This document shows positions 26,937 to 36,685 of a stretch of 64,000 nt of DNA, piece by piece. The stretch is taken from positions 1-64,000 of the forward strand of contig NZ_JAAKYZ010000004.1 in the NCBI RefSeq assembly GCF_015229955.1, read 5' to 3'. A model generated the notes under the pieces. That model saw nothing but the letters and a program-made list of their open reading frames with translations, searched no databases and was not told the DNA's origin. Both the position numbers and the translations under genes were made by a program. The first letter of the stretch is position 1. Every line of letters begins with the position of its first letter. Origin of the DNA: Campylobacter concisus. Its GTDB lineage: Bacteria > Campylobacterota > Campylobacteria > Campylobacterales > Campylobacteraceae.

Positions 26937-28385
26937 ATGGCAAAGAGAACCGCAGTAATCGACCTTGGCTCAAATTCTATGCGAATGGCGATATTTGAGA
27001 GAACGTCACGCTTAGCGTTTTTTATACTAGCTGAATATAAAACAAAAGTGCGTCTAGGCGAAGGTGGATATGGCTCAAACAATGAAATATCCGAAAGCTC
27101 AATGGAAAAAGCGCTAAAAGCCTTTAGCGAATTTTCAAATATCATAAAAAGCTACAAATGCAATAAAGTCTTATGTGTTGGTACTTCAGCGCTTAGGGAC
27201 GCTCCAAACGCAAATGTTTTGATCTCTCTTTTAAGAAAAAAACTTGGCATAAATTTAAAAGTCATAGACGGCAAAGAAGAGGCTACTTTTGGTGCGATCG
27301 CAGCCAAAAATTTACTCCATAATATCGATGAATGCGTCACTATCGATATCGGTGGCGGATCAACTGAACTTGCTAGAATAAGCAAAGGCAAAATAATAGA
27401 TACGCTCTCGCTTGACATTGGCACAGTTAGATTAAAAGAGCTTTTTTTTGATAAAAAAAACTTAAATAAATTGCCAAAATTTCTAGAACAAGTTGCAAAA
27501 CAGATAGACGAGCGATTTAAATGCCAAAATATAATCGCTATTGGTGGCTCTCTTAGAGCGATATCATCTGCTATAATGAGCAAAAATTCATACCCTCTTT
27601 CTTCGCTTCATGGCTTTTGCTATAAGCTTAGCGACGAGCAAGCCTACATCGAGAGCATTGCAAATGTTAGCGTGCTTGAGCTAAATAAATTTCCTATAAA
27701 AAAAGATAGATACGACACCATTAGAGAGGGTGCACATATCTTTTTGGCCCTCGCCAAAGCTCTAAATGCCAAAAATATTATAACAAGTGGGGTTGGCGTA
27801 AGAGAGGGAGTGTTCTTAAAAGATTTTTTACGCCCTAGCCTTAAATTTCCGCAAAATTTTAATCCAAGTATCAAAAGTTTGCAAGATCGTTTTATATTAT
27901 CATGCAATAAATCGGTCACAAAGTATGCAAAAGATATATTTATGGTATTAAAAAAGCTTCACGGTCTAAGCGATAACTATCTTGAAGTGCTTTTAGTTGC
28001 TGCAAAACTTCACAATGTCGGTCAAGAGATTGGCTTTTATGGCGATCATAAAAACTCAGCCTATATAGTCTTAAATGCCTTAAATTATGGCTTTTCGCAT
28101 GAGCAAAAAGCATTGATTGCAGTAGTAATTGGCACAAACGGAAAGAAAAATATCTATGAATTTGAACGGTATAAAAATTTACTTCCAAAAGCCGAGTGTA
28201 TAAGATGGCTGAGTTTTATACTCTCACTAGCAAAGGCACTTGATCTAACCTGTGAAAGGCTAAATTTAAACTTCGAATTTAGTGGGCACACGTTAAAAAT
28301 AGAAGGTGCAAAAGAATTTGCTATGGCAAAAGAAGAGATAAAAAAAATCACAAAACCTGAAATTTTTGCTATTTCGTTTGTATAA
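26937..28385 (+). CDS. Ppx/GppA exopolyphosphatase/guanosine pentaphosphatase family protein
   Basis: An actin/HSP70-fold phosphatase that hydrolyses polyphosphate or pppGpp. The N-terminus AVIDLGSNSMRMAIF is the first phosphate loop. CVTIDIGGGSTELARI near residue 138 is the second. The C-terminal 180 residues contain an HD-type helical region (AAKLHNVGQEIGFYGDHKNS near residue 358). At 482 residues it matches Ppx/GppA. It starts 2 bases after the kinase stop. C. jejuni has more than one family member, and which activity this one has cannot be told. Confidence 0.85.
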   Translation: MAKRTAVIDLGSNSMRMAIFERTSRLAFFILAEYKTKVRLGEGGYGSNNEISESSMEKALKAFSEFSNIIKSYKCNKVLCVGTSALRDAPNANVLISLLRKKLGINLKVIDGKEEATFGAIAAKNLLHNIDECVTIDIGGGSTELARISKGKIIDTLSLDIGTVRLKELFFDKKNLNKLPKFLEQVAKQIDERFKCQNIIAIGGSLRAISSAIMSKNSYPLSSLHGFCYKLSDEQAYIESIANVSVLELNKFPIKKDRYDTIREGAHIFLALAKALNAKNIITSGVGVREGVFLKDFLRPSLKFPQNFNPSIKSLQDRFILSCNKSVTKYAKDIFMVLKKLHGLSDNYLEVLLVAAKLHNVGQEIGFYGDHKNSAYIVLNALNYGFSHEQKALIAVVIGTNGKKNIYEFERYKNLLPKAECIRWLSFILSLAKALDLTCERLNLNFEFSGHTLKIEGAKEFAMAKEEIKKITKPEIFAISFV

Positions 28386-28467
28386 ATTTTGAAACTAGCT
28401 TTAACGCATAAAAATTTTAAGCAAGTAAGGTTAAAAATTTACTCAGAATAAGACCTAATTATTGGAT

Positions 28468-28498
28468 GAGAATTTTAGCTAAAACTACTAAAATTCTC
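28468..28498. terminator. 11-bp hairpin between convergent genes
   Basis: GAGAATTTTAG (28468-28478) pairs perfectly with CTAAAATTCTC (28488-28498) around a 9-base loop. It spans the gap between ppx/gppA and the convergent fliO-like gene and overlaps the latter's stop codon. It is probably a bidirectional terminator. Confidence 0.45.
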
Positions 28499-29366
28499 CG
28501 CTCATTTTATCTTTATAGTTACTTAAACTATTTTTTCGCTCTTCTAAAAATGAGCTTAGCTTTTTCTTGTTCTCTTCGAAAAACATAGCAAAATCCTGCT
28601 CATTTTGTATCTTGTCTTCACCAAAGCTATCAAGCATTACATTTGAGCTACCAACTATCACTAAATAACGCCTATTTTCATAGCTTAATAGCATTAGTTT
28701 ATTAGTGCGATCAAGATATTTTTCATAGATGATATTTACGCCACTATTTTGATTTTTAAGTAGCCAGTTCATTGATTTTGTATCATTTTGAGACTGATTT
28801 CTAGGTGTTTTAAATCCACCAAAATCACTACTCTTTGAAGTAATATATCTTTTAAATACATATAAAAATATAAGAAGCGCAATAAGCACACTTAAAACTA
28901 TAAAATACCTTGAGTCTATATTAAGCATAGGCTCTTCATCCATCTTTGGAGTGCTAGGGGTTTCTATTTTTGCACTAGCTTGAGGCATATTTTGTATTTG
29001 AGGTTTTGCATTTTTTAGAGTTACACGAATGCGGAGCCCAAAACTATCAGTCGTCTTTGAAGCATTTACGATAATAGCATCATTTGAGCGCAGATTTAAG
29101 ACAAGTGAGTTTTGCTTTGGCTCTATCTCAAGCTCTTGAATAATCTTTGAATTTATGTCTTTGCTAGTACTTTGATCGTAATTTAGCGAATTTAATATCA
29201 AAGACGTTGTGTCTTTTTCGCGCTTTTGAAAGATATTTCCTTCATAAGGTGCATCAAAGCTAAGCATAATATCGACTCTATCAGCACGTTCATAGATATT
29301 GTAAGTTAATAGGTTTGAAGCTAAAATTTGAGTTGCAAAAAGTAAGAAAAATAGTATAAATTTCAT
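28488..29366 (-). CDS. fliO: FliO-like flagellar export apparatus membrane protein
   Basis: 292 residues: signal peptide (1-17), a periplasmic beta-rich domain (18-125, AMIN-like), one membrane helix (153-172) and a cytoplasmic tail. The tail segment RRYLVIVGSSNVMLDSF near residue 235 resembles the conserved cytoplasmic part of FliO. The large periplasmic N-terminal domain is a feature of the epsilonproteobacterial version. It overlaps fliN by 4 bases, as in C. jejuni and H. pylori where the gene after fliN is the FliO candidate. It would help assemble FliP/FliQ/FliR in the basal body. The assignment is from layout and weak similarity. Confidence 0.6.
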   Translation of the reverse strand: MKFILFFLLFATQILASNLLTYNIYERADRVDIMLSFDAPYEGNIFQKREKDTTSLILNSLNYDQSTSKDINSKIIQELEIEPKQNSLVLNLRSNDAIIVNASKTTDSFGLRIRVTLKNAKPQIQNMPQASAKIETPSTPKMDEEPMLNIDSRYFIVLSVLIALLIFLYVFKRYITSKSSDFGGFKTPRNQSQNDTKSMNWLLKNQNSGVNIIYEKYLDRTNKLMLLSYENRRYLVIVGSSNVMLDSFGEDKIQNEQDFAMFFEENKKKLSSFLEERKNSLSNYKDKMSGEF

Positions 29367-29680
29367 AAAAGTTCTTTTTTGAAGTACTGAATAACTGACT
29401 TTGAATCCAAAATTTCATTTATCCTGATGGCTAAATTTTTCTCATAAACCATTACTTCGCCTTTTCCAAAAATTCTATTATTTATATATAACTCCACACT
29501 CTCACCAGCTGGCTTTTCAAGGTCTATGACCGAACCAGCTTCAAATTTCAAAAGCTCATTTATACTAACCGTGGTAGTTCCTAGTTCAGCTATAAAGTCA
29601 ACACTGATATCCAAAAGCTCGTCATAGCTCTTAAAAAGCCCTAACTGCTCTAGTGTCTCTATCGCACTTTCTTCGCTCAT
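29363..29680 (-). CDS. fliN: Flagellar motor switch protein FliN
   Basis: A 105-residue SpoA/surface-presentation domain protein of the flagellar C-ring. The core reads VDFIAELGTTTVSINELLKF, then GSVIDLEKPAGE and the typical IFGKGEVMVYEKNLAIRI with a split hydrophobic pattern. FliN interacts with FliM and FliH to localise export substrates and switch rotation. It overlaps fliO by 4 bases and the CheX-like gene by 4 bases. H. pylori and C. jejuni also encode FliY, which is not in this window. Confidence 0.92.
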   Translation of the reverse strand: MSEESAIETLEQLGLFKSYDELLDISVDFIAELGTTTVSINELLKFEAGSVIDLEKPAGESVELYINNRIFGKGEVMVYEKNLAIRINEILDSKSVIQYFKKELL

Positions 29681-30096
29681 TGTATGTCATAGCCTATTTG
29701 AAATGTTCTATTTTTTATTTTATATACAAATTTATCTTTTAGTTTGATGCCAAAATTTTCAACTTCGCCTAAAAATTCAGGCGTTCCAAGTTTATAAGCA
29801 TTTGGCTCTTTTTCATTTAGTAAATTTTTAGCTTTGCCAATGATCTGATTTGCTATCTCTTTACAAAGATCGTCTAGATCACCACCATCAACATCTTCGT
29901 GACCAAAAAAGGCATTCATGAAAATTTTCAAAGTATCTTTTTTAAAAAATAGGTAAAAATGATACTCGCTCTTGCCCTTATAGACTGGTATGCTAGCTCC
30001 GTAAAATCCTTTACCTAGACTCTTGCCAAACTCTAAATCTAGCCCTAAAGTATCCTTGCAAAGATAGCTTGTAGCTTCATCTATAACTTTTCTCAT
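29677..30096 (-). CDS. CheX-like chemotaxis phosphatase domain protein
   Basis: A 139-residue protein. The helix DDLCKEIANQIIGKAKNLL (residues 75-93) matches the CheX/CheC active-site pattern E-x2-N, with Glu80 and Asn83, and TPEFLGE near residue 105 matches the later TP-G motif. CheX dephosphorylates CheY-P in other bacteria. It overlaps fliN by 4 bases, so it is probably part of the motor output unit. Phosphatase activity is inferred from these two residues only. It could instead be a structural domain related to FliY/CheX. Confidence 0.6.
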   Translation of the reverse strand: MRKVIDEATSYLCKDTLGLDLEFGKSLGKGFYGASIPVYKGKSEYHFYLFFKKDTLKIFMNAFFGHEDVDGGDLDDLCKEIANQIIGKAKNLLNEKEPNAYKLGTPEFLGEVENFGIKLKDKFVYKIKNRTFQIGYDIQ

Positions 30097-30174
30097 ATCT
30101 CTTCCTTAAGACTTGAAATGCATTTTCAATTATACTTTGGCTTTACTAAATTAGCTATAAATTTATTAAGCATT

Positions 30175-30924
30175 TTAAAAGAGTTTATCTATCTCTTTTA
30201 CTAGCTTTTCACCGCTAAAATCGGCACAAAGCTTAACTATTTGCGTGCCTATTATCGCTCCGTCAGCATATTTTTTTACTTCATTAACATCATCTTTGTT
30301 TTTTATACCAAAGCCAACAGCCACTGGCAGATCGCTCTTTTTCTTAAGCTCTAGAACTAAATTTTTTATCCTATCTTCATCAGCTCTTTTTGAGCCGCTA
30401 ACGCCGATTGCGCCAAGAGCGTAGATAAATCCTGAGCCAAATTTTAAAATTCCATCCGCCCTACCACCAGATGTAACACTGATAAGTGGCACGAGGCTTA
30501 ATTTTAGCTCCTTACATTTTAGAGCAAATTCCTCGCACTCCTCGCAAGGCAGATCCGGAACGATAAAGCCGCTAACTCCAGCCTCAACTGATCTTTTTAG
30601 AAATTTATCAACGCCGTAAGCAAAGATGATGTTGTAATAAACCAGAAATACAAGTGGCTTTGTCACTTTTGCCTTGCAGCCTTCAAGCATATCAAAGACA
30701 ACGTCTGTATTTACGCCATTTTGCACCGTCTCAAAGCTAGCTTGCGCGATGAGTTTTCCGTCAGCTAGCGGATCAGAGTAAGGGATGCCGATCTCGACTA
30801 AATCAAGCGTGCTCTCGTTCAAATTTTCTAAAAATTCCTTCGTTTTTTCTAGGCTTGGATATCCAGCCACGATGTAGCCGATGTTTGCCTTTTTGCCACT
30901 AAATGCGCTTCTAACCTTATCCAT
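30175..30924 (-). CDS. trpA: Tryptophan synthase alpha subunit
   Basis: Cleaves indole-3-glycerol phosphate to indole, which is channelled to TrpB. The barrel signatures are [16 protein letters not shown] near residue 41, which contains the catalytic Glu and Asp pair, and the phosphate-binding [10 protein letters not shown] and [11 protein letters not shown] loops near residues 205 and 225. Its 249 residues are slightly short but complete. It overlaps trpB by 8 bases. Confidence 0.96.
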   Translation of the reverse strand: MDKVRSAFSGKKANIGYIVAGYPSLEKTKEFLENLNESTLDLVEIGIPYSDPLADGKLIAQASFETVQNGVNTDVVFDMLEGCKAKVTKPLVFLVYYNIIFAYGVDKFLKRSVEAGVSGFIVPDLPCEECEEFALKCKELKLSLVPLISVTSGGRADGILKFGSGFIYALGAIGVSGSKRADEDRIKNLVLELKKKSDLPVAVGFGIKNKDDVNEVKKYADGAIIGTQIVKLCADFSGEKLVKEIDKLF

Positions 30925-32098
30925 AAATTTTTCCTTTTTCGTAGCCTATAACTGTGTTTATATCCTTATCGCCCCTGCCTGAGACGTTTACGACGATGAC
31001 GCTTTTTTTATCGAGTTTTGGGCAAAGCTTTTCTAGATATGCCAGCGCGTGCGCGCTCTCGATGGCTGGGATGATGCCCTCCATCTTGCTTAGAAAATAC
31101 AAGGCATTTATGCACTCATCGTCGGTCACGGCTTCGTATTTTACCCTTTTGATATCGTTTAGGTGAGCGTGCTCTGGGCCTATGCCTGGGTAGTCTAGGC
31201 CTGCTGAGATGCTGTGAACTGGCGAGATCATGCCATACTCATCTTGCAACACGGTCGTTTTCATGCCGTGGATGATGCCGGTTTTGCCTTTGCTAAGCGT
31301 AGCTGCGTGATAAGGCGTCTCTATACCAAGTCCGCCAGCCTCTATGCCTACTAAATTTACACTCTCATCGTCCAAAAATGCACTAAAAATGCCAATAGCA
31401 TTACTGCCGCCACCAACGCAGGCGATAACGTAGTCAGCCTTTTTACCATAGTCTACAAGCTGAGCTTTGGCCTCTGTGCCGATGATGCTTTGGAAGTCAC
31501 GCACGATCTTTGGGTATGGGTGCGGGCCAACGGCTGAGCCGATGACGTAAAATGCGCTTTCTATCTCATTTACCCACGCTTGAATAGCCGCCGTAGTCGC
31601 CTCTTTTAGCGTTTTTAAGCCATCTTCTACGCTCACCACTTTTGCGCCAAGAAGCTGCATACGAAAGGCATTTAGCTGCTGTCTAGCAACGTCTGTTGCG
31701 CCCATATATACGTCACACTCTAAGCCCAAAAGTGCCGCTGCAGTCGCTGTTGCCACGCCATGCTGACCAGCTCCAGTCTCAGCTAAAATTTTCCTTTTAC
31801 CCATTTTTTTAGCAAGCAGCGCTTGAGCTAGGGCATTATTTATCTTATGCGCGCCCGTGTGGTTTAGATCCTCTCTTTTTAGGTAAATTTCATGTCCATA
31901 GTGCTCGCTTAAGCGCTTTGCAAAAAAGAGCGGACTAGGCCTGCCAACGTAGTTTTTCAAAAGATCATCAAGCTCATCTTTAAACTCTTTTGTCTTTGCG
32001 ATGCTCTCATAAGCATTTTCTAGCTCATCAAGTGCAAACATCACCGTCTCAGGCACGAACTGCCCGCCAAATTTTCCAAAATACGCCTTGCTATTCAT
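30917..32098 (-). CDS. trpB: Tryptophan synthase beta subunit
   Basis: PLP enzyme that joins indole and serine to form tryptophan. [15 protein letters not shown] near residue 79 places the PLP Lys, and [12 protein letters not shown] near residue 226 is the phosphate cup. The N-terminal [10 protein letters not shown] is the TrpB1 signature. Its 393 residues are normal. The start lies only 15 bases after the AAA ATPase stop, with AAAGGA in that gap, so trpB is either read from the upstream transcript or has a promoter inside the ATPase gene. Confidence 0.97.
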   Translation of the reverse strand: MNSKAYFGKFGGQFVPETVMFALDELENAYESIAKTKEFKDELDDLLKNYVGRPSPLFFAKRLSEHYGHEIYLKREDLNHTGAHKINNALAQALLAKKMGKRKILAETGAGQHGVATATAAALLGLECDVYMGATDVARQQLNAFRMQLLGAKVVSVEDGLKTLKEATTAAIQAWVNEIESAFYVIGSAVGPHPYPKIVRDFQSIIGTEAKAQLVDYGKKADYVIACVGGGSNAIGIFSAFLDDESVNLVGIEAGGLGIETPYHAATLSKGKTGIIHGMKTTVLQDEYGMISPVHSISAGLDYPGIGPEHAHLNDIKRVKYEAVTDDECINALYFLSKMEGIIPAIESAHALAYLEKLCPKLDKKSVIVVNVSGRGDKDINTVIGYEKGKIYG

Positions 32099-32113
32099 TT
32101 TTATCCTTTACTT

Positions 32114-34447
32114 TTAATTTATTCTGTTGTTTGATATCCTACAATTTCCAACCCACTGCTCTATTTTTTCTACCTGTTCTTTTTGTAAATACTTTTGCAG
32201 GTGTGCTTTGTTTAGTAAGTACAGAAGAGAAAGGATGTCTTTTGCAGTCTTTTGTTTTTCATCTTCGCCAATACAAGAGAAAAAATCAAGAGTTTTTGTT
32301 TTATCCTCTGCATGACTTTCACCGTGCAAAACCAAACGATACATTAAATTTTCAAAATATGCTTGTTGTTCTGGGCTTAAATTGACTACTATTGTCTTGT
32401 CTCTTGCGATATCTTCTATGCCACACTGATAATTAAATGTGCCAAAGGTTTCTAGTACTTTTCTCATGTTATTGCCAATATTTACATTTTCTGATATAGA
32501 GTTATTTGCATAATCATAAATCTCGTTCAAAAGAGTTTTATATTCTGAATATTTTTTACCAAAATCAACTAATTTCTGATTTTTTAGTTCTCTTTGTATA
32601 AAAATTACTTCATTTTTATCGTTGATTTTTATTTGTGGTAGTGAGCCAATAATCTTTTGCATATCAAACGCGCTCATCAAATCGTGAGTTAAAATTATCA
32701 TCTTGCTTTTATTGCAACCGGTCATAATTTTATGAATTTGGTAATTTAAAAATGACATCATCCCAACTCTATTTTCAAAATCAAAGCTAGAAATCGGATC
32801 ATCTATAACTATAAATTTTGGTTTTGTATAAAATTCCTCACTATTCTCGCCTTTAAAAATTTCGGTAAAAAAATAGCTTAATGCAATAGCGTTTCGCTCG
32901 CCGGTCGAGACGTCTTTGGCTTTTACTCTATTGCTGTTTGATTTTAAGACATATTGCCCTTGATTTTCGCTAAGTTCAAGCCTACCTTCTTTAAAAAATA
33001 TATATTTTAGATATTCATTAATCTTATCTTGAGCTATATTTATCTGCTCATTTTGAGCATTTAGTTTTGAAATTTTACTAGTTATACACCCTAGTCGCTT
33101 ATCATTATGCTCTCTATTACTGTCTAAAGTCTTCTTAACTTCTAGCTTTTCTTCATAATGTTTAAAATCATCTTTTATCTCGTAGTAGGCTATTTGTTTA
33201 TTTAGTTCTTCAAGCTCTTGTTTTAGCTCGTTTGCTCTATCTTTTTGTGCCATAAAAACTTGTCTTTTTTGCTCAATCTGGTCCAAATTTTGATTTAATT
33301 CATTAACTAAGTTGTCAAAATTTACATCTAAATTTAAGGCGACGAAAGGATTTTGTATCTTTTGATTTAGTTTTTCAGTGATTTCAGTTTGGCAAGTATT
33401 AATTTGTATTTTTATGGCATCAAATAAATCTTTATCTAATTTATCCATATCTGGCAAATTTTTTAAACTATTTAGTGAATTCTGGATTTCTTGCTTCTTG
33501 TTTTCCAAATTCCTTCGATGGTTTTGTATATCTGGATTAAAGATTGTTTCTAAGCTTGATAAAATTTCTTTTTTATATTCGTCTGTTAGTTTTTGAAAGC
33601 AATATGGACAAATATCTTTATCACTTTCCATTATATTTTTAGTTACCAAATGGCTTGCTTCTGCTATTGCCTGTTTTATTTCTTCTTCTCTTGAGGTTAA
33701 TTGCTTTTGTTCTACTTGATGTAGCAAAAGCTGCTTAATTTCTTCAAAATTTAACTTTTTTATATCTTCCGAAAAATTTAAATCGCTTTGCATATCTTCG
33801 TAGGATTTAAGTTTTTCATCAAAGTTATTTTTCAGCTCATCTGTACTTACATCTGTTTCAAAATGATCTATGATATTTTTTGCGAATTCTATTGTTTTAT
33901 TTTGTAAATTTCTATTTGTATTTCCTAAAATATTTTTCTCTCGTTCGGCAAAGTTATCTTTTAAGCTTTTTATTATGTCATACTTATATTTTTCAGGATT
34001 ATCTGTATTTTGTATATCACTATATTTTTGAAAATCTTCTTGATATTTACTTTGTCTTCCTTTTAATTTTTCATTAATCCTTTTTGCTTTTTCAAGCTTC
34101 TCATCTATATCTTTCGCTTTTCCAAGTAAAACTATCGCGTCTAAACCATTATTTTTAATTTTAACTTTACTATTTACATACTCTTCATTAAATACAAAAA
34201 TATTCTTTTTCTGATCTTCGTTTGTTAAATCTACTGCTGCGCCGCTTTTGTCTATAATTTGGCTAGCAATAAGAGATTGATTGTTTTGTTCGACGGTATC
34301 AAAAGCTTGAGAAATAGTGCTTTTACCGCTTCCGTTTTTGCCATAGATTAAACAAAATCTATGGTACTCTTTCTCAAAAAAATTTAATTTTACTTCACTT
34401 TGAAAGCACTTTCCCTGAATTTTTATGCCACAAAAATTACTAAACAT
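32114..34447 (-). CDS. ABC-type AAA ATPase, RloC/PrrC-like candidate anticodon nuclease
   Basis: 777 residues from the ATG at 34447 (GGAG ten bases upstream); a GTG at 34459 would add four residues and overlap the trpF stop. Layout: ABC head with Walker A GKNGSGKST (residues 36-44), long coiled coils (about 115-275 and 295-475) around a zinc-hook-like CPYC (280-283), then signature STGERNAIALSYF (about 514), Walker B FIVIDDP (about 545) and ILTHD His (about 587). The C-terminus holds R-x3-E in NNMRKVLETF followed 40-50 residues later by LHGESH, the order of the catalytic Arg-Glu-His of PrrC/RloC tRNA nucleases. It interrupts the trp operon and looks more AT-rich than its neighbours. Nuclease activity is inference. 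Confidence 0.7.
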   Translation of the reverse strand: MFSNFCGIKIQGKCFQSEVKLNFFEKEYHRFCLIYGKNGSGKSTISQAFDTVEQNNQSLIASQIIDKSGAAVDLTNEDQKKNIFVFNEEYVNSKVKIKNNGLDAIVLLGKAKDIDEKLEKAKRINEKLKGRQSKYQEDFQKYSDIQNTDNPEKYKYDIIKSLKDNFAEREKNILGNTNRNLQNKTIEFAKNIIDHFETDVSTDELKNNFDEKLKSYEDMQSDLNFSEDIKKLNFEEIKQLLLHQVEQKQLTSREEEIKQAIAEASHLVTKNIMESDKDICPYCFQKLTDEYKKEILSSLETIFNPDIQNHRRNLENKKQEIQNSLNSLKNLPDMDKLDKDLFDAIKIQINTCQTEITEKLNQKIQNPFVALNLDVNFDNLVNELNQNLDQIEQKRQVFMAQKDRANELKQELEELNKQIAYYEIKDDFKHYEEKLEVKKTLDSNREHNDKRLGCITSKISKLNAQNEQINIAQDKINEYLKYIFFKEGRLELSENQGQYVLKSNSNRVKAKDVSTGERNAIALSYFFTEIFKGENSEEFYTKPKFIVIDDPISSFDFENRVGMMSFLNYQIHKIMTGCNKSKMIILTHDLMSAFDMQKIIGSLPQIKINDKNEVIFIQRELKNQKLVDFGKKYSEYKTLLNEIYDYANNSISENVNIGNNMRKVLETFGTFNYQCGIEDIARDKTIVVNLSPEQQAYFENLMYRLVLHGESHAEDKTKTLDFFSCIGEDEKQKTAKDILSLLYLLNKAHLQKYLQKEQVEKIEQWVGNCRISNNRIN

Positions 34448-34455
34448 TGTATCAT

Positions 34456-35070
34456 TCACTCCAATGTGTTGTTAAATTTTACTACATTTAAAATTCTCTC
34501 TATCTTTTGCGCATCTTTTATGCCGTTTTCATTTTCGACTTTAGAGTTGATATCGACTAGATATGGCTTAAATTTGAGCGCTTCTTTTATATTGTGCTCG
34601 CCTATGCCCCCAGCCATACCGAATTTAAATTCTGCCTCTTTTAAAATTTCCCACTCAAAGCTAGTGCCATTTCCGCCGGCATTTTCACCCTTGCAGTCAA
34701 AAAGCGCCATGTCAAAATGCTTAAAATCAACCTCTGGCAAGCTATCTTTCACACTAAAAACCTGCCAAATCTCAAGCCCCATATCTTTTAAATTTGCACC
34801 TAAATTTTCACTCACCACTCCATGCACCTGAGCCACGTCAAGACCAACAAACTGGCAAATTTCCATTATCTCGCAATCACTTTGCTCCGCAAAAACACCA
34901 ACTACTTTTTTGCCCTTGCTGTGAGCAAATTTCGCTATCTGCCTAGCTAAATTTAGCTCGACCCTTCTTTTACTTTTGGCAAATATCAGCCCGATAAAAT
35001 CAACATCCAAAGCACAAACCGCACTTGCCTCATCTAGCGTTTTGATGCCACAAATTTTAACTAGCGCCAT
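34456..35070 (-). CDS. trpF: Phosphoribosylanthranilate isomerase
   Basis: Third step after anthranilate in tryptophan synthesis, a TIM barrel. KICGIKTLDEASAV at the N-terminus gives the catalytic Cys7. VDFIGLIFAKSKRRV follows, and the catalytic Asp is in MALFDCKGENAGGNGTSF near residue 128. Its 204 residues are normal. It overlaps trpGD by 14 bases at its start. At its 3' end the TGA lies 8 bases before the ATPase ATG. Confidence 0.95.
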   Translation of the reverse strand: MALVKICGIKTLDEASAVCALDVDFIGLIFAKSKRRVELNLARQIAKFAHSKGKKVVGVFAEQSDCEIMEICQFVGLDVAQVHGVVSENLGANLKDMGLEIWQVFSVKDSLPEVDFKHFDMALFDCKGENAGGNGTSFEWEILKEAEFKFGMAGGIGEHNIKEALKFKPYLVDINSKVENENGIKDAQKIERILNVVKFNNTLE

Positions 35071-36673
35071 TAGCCCCAGCCTTTATAAACTCTTCATAAA
35101 ATTTATACGCCTTGCCAGAATTTATCGCCTCAAGCACCATTTTTTTGGCCTCGTCTGGGCTCTTTGCGCCATCAGCTGCGTAGAGTGCAAACATCGCGTT
35201 AAAGACCACGATGTCAAATTTCGCCCCCTGCTCCTCGCCTTTTAGCGTGCGGATCAATGTCTTGGCGTTTTCTTCAGGCGTGCCACCCTCGATATCGCTG
35301 TGAAGCGCTCTTTTAAAGCCAAACTGCTCTGGCGTGATACTGTACTCAAAAATTTCTCCATTTTTTAGCTCAACAACGCTTGTTTCGCTACAAAGCGTGA
35401 TCTCATCTAGTCCGTCATCTCCGCGAACGACTAGAGCGTGCTTTCTGCCAAGGATTTTAAGCGTCTGAGCGTAGAGTTTTAAGACAGGCTTGTGATAGAC
35501 GCCAACTAGCTGGTTTGTAAGGTTTAAATTTGGATTTAATAGCGGTCCAAGGACGTTAAATACGGTCCTTATACCAAGTCTTTGGCGCACCTCTCTCACC
35601 TCACCAACTAGCGGATGGAAAAATGGAGCGTGGAAAAAGGCTAAATTTTTACTAGCTAAATTTTCACGCTGTTTTGCCAGTGATTTTTCACTTTTTACAC
35701 CTAAAATTTCAAGCACATCAGAGCTACCTGATTTGCTTGAAACTGCCTTGTTGCCGTGTTTTGCGACCTTTATACCAAGGCTTGCAAGGATAAATGCAAC
35801 TGTAGTTGAGATATTTATCGTCTTAAAGCCATCGCCTCCGGTGCCACAAAGATCGATCATAGGCGTATCGTCGCGGTAAGTTTGCGAGTATTTTAGGATA
35901 TTTTTTGCAAGTGCAGCGAGGCTTTTTGGATAGAGGCTCTTTTCGCTAATTAGCACCAAAAGGGCTGAGAGCTGCACGATCTCGTACTCTTTGCTAGCTA
36001 TTATCTCGCAAATTTGTTCAAAGTCGCTATCATCAAGCGGGATATTCTCTTGAAGCTTTATAAGATATGGCTTAAGTGAGCGAATTTTAGGCTCTTTAGC
36101 CTCTTCTTTTGCCTTGTAATTTACAAAATTTTCAACGATCTTTTTGCCGTATTGTGTGAAGTAGCTCTCAGGGTGAAACTGGATGCCAAAGATCGGCTTA
36201 TCTTTAACGCTAAGTGCCATAACTACGCCATCATCACTGACCGCGTCAGCACTTAAGCTAGCTGGGAGCTCATCGACATAAAGCGAGTGGTAGCGCATAA
36301 CCTCAAAGCGCTCAGGCAACCCTGCAAAAAGTGGCTCTTTATTTTTCACATCAATAAACGAGGTCTTGCCGTGAAGTGGGTCGTCTAGCCTTTTTATCTT
36401 TGCACCAAAACTAAGCCCTATGGCTTGGTGTCCAAGACAAATTCCAAGCACCGGCACGCCAAGGTCGGCTTTTAGAATTTCTAAACAAACTCCGCTATCT
36501 TTTGGGTGCTTTGGCCCTGGGCTTAAAATGATCTTGCTTGGGTTTAGTTTTTTGATCTCATCAAGCGTGATCTTGTCGTTTCTAACGCATTTAACCTCTT
36601 CATCTGTAAGCTCTTTTACATATTGCTCAACATTAAAAACAAAACTGTCGTAATTATCTATGAGTAAAATCAA
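35057..36673 (-). CDS. trpGD: Bifunctional anthranilate synthase component II/anthranilate phosphoribosyltransferase
   Basis: 538 residues. A class I glutamine amidotransferase (1-190) supplies ammonia to TrpE: Cys in GICLGHQAIG near residue 80, and His-Glu in GIQFHPES near residue 168. An anthranilate phosphoribosyltransferase (about 200-538) follows, with DLCGTGGDGFKTINIS near residue 271 and GNKAVSSKSGSSDVLE near residue 303. The fusion is typical of Campylobacter, where it is often called trpD. The start is TTG, supported by AAAGGA six bases upstream and by the opening ILLIDNYDSFVFN. No trpE precedes it here. Confidence 0.93.
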   Translation of the reverse strand: MILLIDNYDSFVFNVEQYVKELTDEEVKCVRNDKITLDEIKKLNPSKIILSPGPKHPKDSGVCLEILKADLGVPVLGICLGHQAIGLSFGAKIKRLDDPLHGKTSFIDVKNKEPLFAGLPERFEVMRYHSLYVDELPASLSADAVSDDGVVMALSVKDKPIFGIQFHPESYFTQYGKKIVENFVNYKAKEEAKEPKIRSLKPYLIKLQENIPLDDSDFEQICEIIASKEYEIVQLSALLVLISEKSLYPKSLAALAKNILKYSQTYRDDTPMIDLCGTGGDGFKTINISTTVAFILASLGIKVAKHGNKAVSSKSGSSDVLEILGVKSEKSLAKQRENLASKNLAFFHAPFFHPLVGEVREVRQRLGIRTVFNVLGPLLNPNLNLTNQLVGVYHKPVLKLYAQTLKILGRKHALVVRGDDGLDEITLCSETSVVELKNGEIFEYSITPEQFGFKRALHSDIEGGTPEENAKTLIRTLKGEEQGAKFDIVVFNAMFALYAADGAKSPDEAKKMVLEAINSGKAYKFYEEFIKAGANGAS

Positions 36674-36685
36674 CCTATATCCTTT

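Noticed and set aside
27152-27583. Minus-strand frame of 143 codons inside ppx/gppA
   Set aside because: It is antisense to a well-conserved phosphatase gene and shows no recognisable protein.
34448-34459. GTG start of the AAA ATPase overlapping the trpF stop
   Set aside because: It has no ribosome site at a useful distance, while the ATG at 34447 has GGAG ten bases upstream. Not excluded, as it would add only four residues.
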